This document shows, one piece after another, positions 56,696 to 64,000 of a stretch of 64,000 nt of DNA (positions within the stretch are counted from its first letter, which is position 1; each line of letters begins with the position of its first letter). The stretch spans positions 64,903,853-64,967,852 of the forward strand of contig CM060691.1 in the NCBI GenBank assembly GCA_030686995.1, in the 5' to 3' direction. The DNA is from Artemisia argyi (taxonomy: Eukaryota; Streptophyta; Magnoliopsida; Asterales; Asteraceae). A model generated the notes under the pieces. It was not told the origin of the DNA, ran no database searches, and saw only the letters and a list, made by a program, of their open reading frames with translations. A program made the position numbers and the translations under genes.

Positions 56696-59600
56696 ATGGC
56701 ACAACTCGAATTGAAAGGCAATCATAATAAGTATGCTATTCTGAAAAAGGCAAAGGGACATAAAGAATTCGATTTAATGGTGGAATTTCTACAAAGGTCA
56801 AAGATTCATTATGCTTTGACACATAGTCCCGATCTGGTTTGTGAATCCTTGGTGAAGCAATTTTGGACATCTGCTACTAAGAGATCTGACACAGAGATTG
56901 TGGCTGAGATTGATGGTGTAGAGTATGTGGTGACAGAAGGTTTGATAAGGACAAAGCTTCAGTTGGATGATGAGAATGGTGTGTATCATTCCAACACTGC
57001 AGAGATTCTTGCTGGAATAAGGGAAGCAGGATATCAAAGTACTGATACATCCAAGTGGCACAAGAATCAATTTTGTCCTAAGTGGAGGTATTTGGTGCAT
57101 CTGCTGCTGCAATGTATAAGCAACAAGTGTGGTGGATGGAACCAATTCTCTCTGCAATTGGGTTGTGGTATTGTTTGTCTTTCTAAGGGTCTAACTTATA
57201 ATTTTTCTAAGTTTATCTTTGATAATATGCTAGAAAATATTGATAAACAACAGCATAAGTTTTTAATGTACCCTAGATTCTTACAAATAATTTTAGACAT
57301 AACCACTGAAGATAGAACCCATGTGCCTATTAAAAGTCTTGGTTCTAAGTTGTTTGCCTCAATGAAAACAAATTATAATGGGGAACATCGCCCTTTGTTA
57401 GATGCTATGTTGCCACATGGCAATGATAATGTAGTTGAGGGTGATGATGCTGGTAATGTGCCTTCTCCTAATGCTGCTGATGATGGTAATCCATCATCTT
57501 CTAGTGTTGCTGCTGATGGTAATCCTTCAGTAGTAATGGAGGAAGAGCCAGCTACAACTGCTGAACCATTACCTATTTCTACTGACTTACCATCACCTAC
57601 CCCTGTACATGAGTCACCTAGTCCTACCATTTCACCATCTCAGGATGCTCCAGCTGAGCAATTTCATGAGTTTGAAGATAACTTTCAGCCTCTTGAACCT
57701 GAGATTACTAGACTACCTTCACCTAGTCCTATGAGAGAGCCAATTAATGAAGGTTTTCCAAATGTTGTAAATGAGTCTGTTTCTCCTGCTGGGTTCAATG
57801 AAGCTCCTCTTACCACTGAGCAATCAGCTGGTAGAGCAGAGGACCCTATTACTCTCACTTTTGTATATGATTCTCTTAACAGGTACATGAAAATGACTGA
57901 TGACCTTCAAAAGGAGCTTGCTGATACCAAGACTACTCTTGGTAATGAAATTAAAAGTTTGAAAAGCAAGGTTCAAGATTTGGAGGCAAAGCTGAATCAG
58001 CAGAAGCAAATTAAGGGTGGATTGGATTCTACTGAAGGTGCAAAGGAGGCAAATTTGGATTCTCTTTAGATTCTAGCTGAAGTTGCTAGACAGTCTAAGG
58101 TTGTTCCTCCTAAAGTTGCTGAAGTCCCTCAATCTAAACCAAAGATACTAGTCAGCAGAAGAAGAAGTACAAGACAGTATTTAGCAAGGAAAGCTGCTGA
58201 ATCTTCCAAAGTGTCTAGTGGTGATGATGATATGTTTATGGCTGAAGCTACTGATATACTTCAGGAGAAACAATCACTAAGTGGTGTTGCTGCTGACATA
58301 ACTGCTGATAAAGGGAATACATCAGGAGAAGCATTCTTTGTAGCAGGGAAAGAATATTTGAATTCCCCTGTTCATCATTCATCTAAGCATCAACTAGTTT
58401 CTCCTAATAGAGATGTTCAAGAAGTACATGATGAACGTATGGAAGATTTGAATGTTCCTCATGATGATATTGCTGAAGGAACAGATGTGGATTTGGATGA
58501 GCTTGTTATAGCTGAAGACAGAGCTGCACATGAAAAACTCTTCCAAGAATGGGAAGATTATAAGAAGAGTGCTAATATGGCTGAGGAACAGCAAGTCAAG
58601 TTTGATGCAGCATATGAGTCTGTCACTCAAAGATATGTTTCTACTTTGCCTATTGAAAGACAAAGAGAATTGGATGCAGCTGTTCAAGAATTTGATGAGT
58701 CAGATTGGCAGCAGATTGGAAAACAAATGCTTGATAATCCTGATGTAGCTGCAGATATTATTGGTAAAAGGGTAGAAGAGCAAGACTGGGCTTCTGAAAT
58801 TGTGAAAGTGCTGAAGTAGAGAAAGAAGGTAGCAGATGAGTTAAAAGCTAAAGCTAAAAGAGATAAACCTATGACTCAAGCACAGCAGAGGGATTATATG
58901 AGAACATATGTGAAAAGTCAAAGCAGTTCATTATTTAATACTGCTTGGTCTAAAACAAAAGTGTGTGGACTTCCATTTGACAAACTGGTTGAGATTTATA
59001 ACAGAATCAAGGCTAGGAATGACAAAGATGGAATGGGTGCTTCAAAGAGTATTCCTCTTCTCAATGTTGATGCTGGTTCATTTGTTAATATTCCTATTGC
59101 TGCTGAAAAGATATCTTTACCTACTACTTCTGCTGATGTACCACATGTTGCTGCTTCATCTTATGTGGATAAAGGTAAAGCTAAAGTGATAGCAGAAGAT
59201 CCTCCATCCAGAAAGAGAACTAGAAGACAATTAGAGCCGGAAAGATTGGGTGAAGAGACTGCTAGGAAGTTAGATGAGGAACAACAAGCTGAACAAAAAA
59301 CTGAACTTGCAAGATTTCATGAGCTGAAGGTAAGAGAAGTTGAAATTCAAGCTGCTAGGAACAAACAAATAAGGAAGGCTATGGATGAACAATATGCCTC
59401 TGCTGCACTTGAATCTTCTCAGGATTCTACTGATGAACAATTGGATAATCCATCAGTGGAAACTGATGCTACAGAAGGTGAATCTGCGGAAACAGAAGTT
59501 CATGCTGCTATTTATGTTCCTGGAGGAAGAGCAAAGAGGATGGCTAAAGTCAGATCTTCACATTCCAAACAAAGTCTAATCAATGTGAATGCTTCTGATG

Positions 59601-60169
59601 CTTCCTTTATAAAAGAAGGATCCCCTGATGATTGGCCTGCAGAAAATAGAGATGTTTTGGTTCACAGGGAGTTAAGTAAAAATGGTCAAGTTAATACCAT
59701 TTACAGATTGGATAAAACTTTCATATCCTTTACATTTCTTCAAGAGATTCTACATCTTGTGGATCATCCGGATTTGGTCACTCTATATGAGTTGGTTCTT
59801 AAGTATTATGCAACTCATACTCCTGAAGGGTCTGGATTGTATTTGTTGGGTGATCTAAAAGTGTTTTTTGATTCTTCTACTCCCACTGGTGAAAGCTATG
59901 ACATATGGAAGAACAATCAGAGATGGAAAGTTCAGAGTTGGAAGTTCTATCCTTTGCCTTATGTTCATGTTTTGGAAACTACAATTGGTCTAAGGCTTAT
60001 TATGGATCTCACCAAAAGATATCCTCTGAAAGTGTCTCTGATGGAGAAAATGCTACAACAAAAGTTGGAGATTCCTCCTGATCCAGTTGGGAATACAAGG
60101 TTGTTTGCTGAATCTTTGGTGAAGGTTTTCAAACAAAGGATTAAGACTTCCAGAGCAGCATCTGTTTAG
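56696..60169 (+). pseudogene. Long post-pol ORF of B (1158 codons, two TAG stops)
   Basis: ATG at 56696, with stops TAG at 58067-58069 and 58817-58819, both CAG-type, and otherwise one frame to TAG at 60169. Residues 1-200 form a conserved globular part shared with A (KIHYALTHSPDLVCESLVKQ, FCPKWRYLVHLLLQCIS, NFSKFIFDNM, FLMYPRFLQ). Residues about 245-400 are Pro/Ser/Glu-rich and low in complexity. A coiled coil follows (DDLQKELADTKTTLGNEIK). Then come charged segments and a conserved C-terminal part (VHRELSKNGQVNTIYRLDK, WKVQSWKFYPLPYVHVLE). No membrane span or signal peptide is apparent, so env-like is positional only. Related proteins are common in Asteraceae databases under unrelated automatic names (memory, unchecked). 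Confidence 0.8.
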
Positions 60170-60962
60170 GGATATCATGTTGTATATATTTTTTTTTATT
60201 TCTTAGTATTAAAAAAAAAATAAAAAATAAACCTAACATTTTGTTGTATAGTATTGTATGCAGGTTTGGTTATCAACTTACCTGATGTTGACTATTCCAT
60301 CATAAAGTTGACTAGTCCAAAGGGTACAGCTTTGGTAAAGACACATCAAATCTGATGATAGCTGTAATGGTTTACTCAAAACCATAGGGTTTTCAACTCA
60401 CCCATGCTTTATTGCTAAGTAGTTGAAATGGTTGTCAATTGACCATGGATTTTTCCTTTATGGATTCCAAATAATTGGCTAGCCCACATGTATATGGCTT
60501 GTGGTAAAGGCAGTGGAAAACCATATTTGGTAATCAGTTAACCAAGATGATTTTCATCAAAATAATTGGCTAGTCCTGAGCAAACGGCTACAGGTAAAGA
60601 CATCTCAAATCCGTTTATAGCTGATGATTTGCTAAAAATCATGTGGTTATCAGTGTACCTTAGAACACTTGGATACTCCAGTAGTGATGGCTATTGTTAA
60701 AGAGACGTCAAATCCATTATTTTCAATGATTCACCTCTCACAGGAGTTAACACACCTGGAAGTGAGAATAGTATGAAACTAATTTGTTTTTGATGTACAT
60801 TAAGTCATTTGTTGCTGCAAAGAATGGAGCTTTCAAGTATTTGCTGATCATATAGATTCTGATGAAGATGATTCTTTGTTGGTGCTATCTAATTACAATC
60901 CTCTTGGTATGTTATTCTGATGATCTATCAAGAATCTTGAACTTAACCAGGTCAAAATCAAG
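60170..60962 (+). repeat. 3' spacer of B with tandem hairpin units
   Basis: After an A/T-rich run (60187-60230), four diverged units of about 100-120 bp. Hairpins of 7-bp stem and 5-nt loop lie at 60367-60385 (ATGGTTT/AAACCAT), 60428-60446 (ATGGTTG/TGACCAT with two wobble pairs) and 60624-60642 (ATGATTT/AAATCAT). The third unit (about 60480-60540) has lost one arm. Each unit carries GGTAAAG(A/G)C and CAAAT upstream of the hairpin, as in A 44870-45120. Confidence 0.8.
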
Positions 60963-60975
60963 ATTAGGGGAGGAT
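60963..60975 (+). other. Polypurine tract of B
   Basis: ATTAGGGGAGGAT immediately before TGTTGGG of the 3' LTR. Confidence 0.95.
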
Positions 60976-61462
60976 TGTTGGGAATTCTGTTAAGTAAGAA
61001 TTCTGCTGATTGTTTCTGCTGAAGGTTACTGCTGAAAAGTTGGTTCCTGCTGAAGTAGTGTATCTACTGAAGACTAGTTTCAGCATTATTAGTTTCTGCG
61101 GATATAGTATTTCCGTATTTTATGTATTATAGTTTGGATATGCATGAGTTTATTTAGGAAGTGATAATGCATATCTTTTAGAAGTTTTAGATTATACGTT
61201 TCTTAGAAAACGGTTTAGGGTTCCTTGTGTATAAAAGGAACACACAATTATGTATTGAAGAACGGTTTTTTTTAGAAAATACTCTTATTATTATAAAAAG
61301 ATCCATAGAGGATCAAGAGTTCTTAGTATCACACTTGTGTTTTGTTTCCGCTTTAAAAATACAAGTTGCAGAGATTGTCTATTAGTGTGTTATTGATTAC
61401 AGTAACATAGCTAACGATTCTAGAGTGCTCAAGAAGATCTATCAAGGTCTAATAGCTCAACA
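60976..61462 (+). repeat. 3' LTR of B
   Basis: 487 bp, same ends as the 5' LTR. TATAAAAG near 61230-61237. Confidence 0.97.
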
Positions 61463-62883
61463 TTTTGATTCTTCAAGATTTTTGTCTCCTGTACTTGAAG
61501 TAAGAGGTACATAATTCATTGTATTGGATAATGTTTCAAGATCAAATAACCATTCTAGTCCTGAACCTGCTATGTTAGTTTTATTTTCAAGAAACTGAAC
61601 ATGCAAATTCTCTTTAATCTTCTTGGTTCTTAAGTTATAGACTCTAAAAGCCTTGCTAACCATAGAATATCCAACAAAGAAGCCTTCATCATACTTTTCT
61701 TCAAATTTTTCCAGATAATCATTTTTATTGAGAATTGTGACATGACATCCAAATGGCCTCATAAATTCCAAAGTAGGGGGTCTTCCTCTGAATAGCTCAT
61801 AAGGTGTCTTGTTCTTTGTCTTAACCACTAAAACCCTGTTCTGAATGTAACAAGCAGTGTTAACTGCTTCAGCCCAAAAAGTCACTGTAGCTTTGAATCA
61901 GCTAACATGGTTCTAGCAGCCTCAATTAGTGTTATGTTCCTTCTTTCAGCAACTCCATTTTGTTGAGGAGTTCTTGCAACACTAAATTCTCTCTTAAAAC
62001 CTTTGTCTCTATAGAAATCATCCATAACTTTGTTCTTGAATTATGTCCCATTATCACACCTGATGATCTTGATCTTCTTTTCAACTTGATTTTCAACTTC
62101 AGTGATGAATGTCTTAAGGATGCCAGTGGTTTCATCCTTGGTTCTTAAAAAGAAAACCCATGTAAATCTACTAAAGTCATCAGTCACAACAAGACAATAC
62201 TTCTTCAAATTTATGCTGCTCACAGATGTAGGACCAAACAAGTCCATATGCAGCATGTAGAGTGGATGATCAATAGAGTTGAATGCCTTGGTCTTGCATG
62301 AAGCTCTATGTTGCTTACCTTTAAGACAGGAAACACATGTTTGGTCATTTTCAAATCTCTTCTCTGGTAAACCTCTGACTAGACCATCTTTCACAATCTT
62401 GTTAATGGTCTTGAAATTAACATGACCAAGTCTTCTGTGCCAAAGCATGGATTCATCCAAAGTGGCTTTTGCAAGCAAGCAAGTAACATCATCTTTAGCC
62501 ACTATATTCTTCATGTCAATGCTATATAGATTGCCTTTTCTAGGGATTTTAAGCAAAATATCACTTTCAACAAGGAGCTTATAATCCTTAGATAAGATAT
62601 AGCATTCATCTTCTGTGAATAGAACTCTATGCTTCTTGTCACACATCTGTGACACACTGAAAAGATTGTACTTGAGTTCTTTCACATAGAACACATTCTC
62701 AAAGTCAAAGTTTCCAGCCTTGATTATTCCTTTGCCAGAAACTTTGCCTCCAATACCATCTCCAAAGCTGACAAATTGTCCAACATAAGGTTTGAAATCT
62801 GACAGATAGGACTTATTGCCAGTCATGTACCTGGAACATCCACTGTCTAAATATCCTTGATCATCTTTAGGCTTTGAATGTTC
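61463..62883 (-). pseudogene. A pol: protease and integrase
   Basis: Opens right after the acceptor-like TATGTGCAG (62884). The protease motif DSGCSRYMTG is intact. The integrase zinc region is intact (HRRLGHVNFKTIN...CVSCLKGKQHRAS). The core has DLFGPTSVSS, VTDDFSRFTWVFFL, CDNGT and QQNGVAERRN, with a stop just after CDNGT (62043-62041) and a one-base deletion near 61890. The C-terminal part (61885-61463) is open, FWAEAVNTACYIQNRVLV and PFGCHVTILNK, up to the insertion of B. The frame continues at 48206 or so on the other side of B. Confidence 0.9.
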
Positions 62884-64000
62884 CTGCACATAAAATAAAG
62901 GAATTAGTTCCTTTTGGGGACCCAAGCCACAAATGACTTGGATCTGCCTCGTGTAATAAGATAATTGTATCTGTTAAAGGTCATTGATACACCATTGGGA
63001 TTGTTTGAGGTGATAGTTCCTTTTGGTTTCCATTCCCAACGTGCTGAGGCCTTAACAACATTTCCCACATTTACCCTTTTGTTGTTCACAAAAGCACCAG
63101 TGGAAACTTTTGGCCTTGCAGTGGTAACTGCTGGCTTAGTAGTGGAAACTGCTGGTTTTGCATTTTTAGGTACCCACTTGTGATTATTGTAAACTTTCTT
63201 TTCAAAATAGGTCTTTTTCCCTGTTTGTGCAGATTTAACAAAAGTTGTGATAGGTTTTGCACTCTTAACAGGGGACTTAGGGTAAACTCTGTTTGTATTT
63301 CTTGCAGTGGCAACTGCTGGTTTAGCAGTGGAAAAACTTTTGATGCCAGAGTTAAGCAAAACAGACCTAGGAATCATCTTGCTTAGTGGATTTGGGTGAG
63401 TAAAGTAATTAGCATTATATCCATTCACCCTGGTATTCCCAAACACTTCCCTTCTACCCATGTAATATTTACAATTATAGTGAAGATGTTCAAAGCTACC
63501 ACATATGTGACAGGATTTGTTGTTAAACACAAAGTCACTACCAAATTGCCTAGATTTAACATGATTCCAACTCCTCTTATTCCCCCTAGGAGTTGTTGAC
63601 CTACTTTTGTACATCTCTGCATATCTAGTAGTGGGCCTAGTGAAATTAGTTTGTGTCCTAGGCTTTTCTTTGACAACTTCAGGAATACTCTTTTTAATAT
63701 CCACATGAACACTCTCAGGAACACTAGTTTTAGACTCAACATTCAAACTTTCATCTTTAAGAGATGAGTCACTAGCACGATCAAATGTATCAACCTCAAC
63801 CTGAACCTTTTGAATAGTAGCTTCTTTAACAAATTTTGGTCCATAGGTCATGGTTGGTTCCTGTAATTCTTCTAATCCTGTGTGAGCTAAGTCAATGCCA
63901 GAAGGTGATGGAACACCTCTTAGAGGTGGTGGAACAGATTTATATCCTACTCCTGAATTGGCTTTGTTCACAACTTGGGCTTCCCAAATTTTGTCAATAC
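62884..64000 (-). CDS. A gag, C-terminal part (partial, runs off-window)
   Basis: Open from the window edge to a TAA at 62906-62904. It contains a zinc knuckle CHICGSFEHLHYNC (near 63511-63470), preceded by a variable Ser/Thr/Val-rich stretch and followed by a basic Lys/Pro/Ala/Thr-rich region with repeats of KPAVSTTKPAVTTA type. These repeats derive from the GCAGTGG word in the DNA (63118, 63303 and nearby). The part seen is intact. It corresponds to the second-knuckle half of B's gag. The role is nucleic-acid binding in the capsid. The 5' LTR, primer site and gag N-terminus lie beyond 64000. Confidence 0.85.

Larger units (their letters stand above)
48212..61462 (+). mobile_element. Element B: SIRE-like Ty1/copia retrotransposon, full length, 13.25 kb
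   Basis: LTRs 48212-48698 and 60976-61462 (487 bp each, six differences by my count, all transitions), initiator-Met primer site, gag, pol, triple purine tract, antisense ORF, long post-pol ORF, hairpin units, polypurine tract. The flanks are TTCTG (48207-48211) and TTTTG (61463-61467), a 5-bp duplication with one C/T change. Inserted in opposite orientation into the pol gene of A. All proteins except the RT-RNase H segment carry stops or frameshifts. Confidence 0.95.
31250..64000 (-). mobile_element. Element A: SIRE-like Ty1/copia retrotransposon, 5' end off-window, split by B and C
   Basis: Minus-strand pieces are gag C-terminus, protease and integrase (64000-61463), RT-RNase H (48211-46182), spacer with antisense gene (46181-44507), and long post-pol ORF (44506-44021 and 36614-34302). 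These are followed by a 3' spacer with MITEs (34301-33531) and the 3' LTR (33530-31250). B (48212-61462) and C (36615-44020) are insertions; reading frames resume across both. Domain order protease-integrase-RT-RNase H is diagnostic of Ty1/copia. A long ORF after pol fits the SIRE/Maximus lineage. Confidence 0.9.

Noticed and set aside
58211..60169. Separate genes for the three open segments of the post-pol ORF of B
   Set aside because: They share one frame and are separated only by single TAG codons at CAG-type sites, and A shows the same order.

Overview
The window reads as a piece of plant nuclear DNA made entirely of nested transposable elements; I found no convincing host gene. It is AT-rich, with no operons, no rRNA and no tRNA genes. 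It carries LTR retrotransposons with plant-type primer sites (tRNA-Asp type and initiator-Met type), Tourist- and Stowaway-like MITEs and a Del/Tekay-like solo LTR. The gag-protease and post-pol proteins resemble families I associate with Asteraceae genomes. That is a memory-based inference and the species cannot be fixed from sequence alone.

Left part (1-31249): a pile of Ty3/gypsy-derived, non-autonomous Athila-like elements that have gag and/or accessory ORFs but no reverse transcriptase. D1 (minus, 1-6513, 3' LTR off-window) sits inside D2 (plus, 6514-10841). D2 sits inside D3 (minus fragment, 10842-11847). D3 is also hit by E (minus, 11848-17624, only its 3' LTR and accessory ORF1 visible). 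E is hit by F (minus, 17625-30194). F's 5' LTR is split by solo LTR G (25831-29283, TSD CTCCT) and continues directly into a second internal region H (30195-31249), an LTR-int-LTR-int tandem.

Right part (31250-64000): H is broken by a SIRE-like Ty1/copia element A (minus, 5' end off-window). A was later invaded by element C (36615-44020, C/D family, TSD AAATT), by a second SIRE-like copia B (plus, 48212-61462, near-identical 487-bp LTRs) and by MITEs (31551-33345; 33562-34239, with a Stowaway MITE nested at 33712-33908). When B and C are mentally removed, A's reading frames resume on the far side.

Notable biology: (1) both copia elements carry a small antisense gene between pol and the long post-pol ORF, and the two copies share an upstream block of two 11-mers at identical 11-nt spacing; (2) both carry tandem units with a 7-bp/5-nt-loop hairpin whose stem covaries; (3) C/D-family LTRs carry dense TGACG-N-CGTCA palindromes directly upstream of the TATA box, repeated around the spliced accessory ORF1 of F; (4) more generally each family re-uses its own short signature word in LTRs, UTRs and variable coding parts; (5) accessory ORF1 of E and F is preceded by a well-formed intron. 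Nearly all ORFs are broken, and many stops lie at sites consistent with deamination of methylated CHG or CG cytosines.
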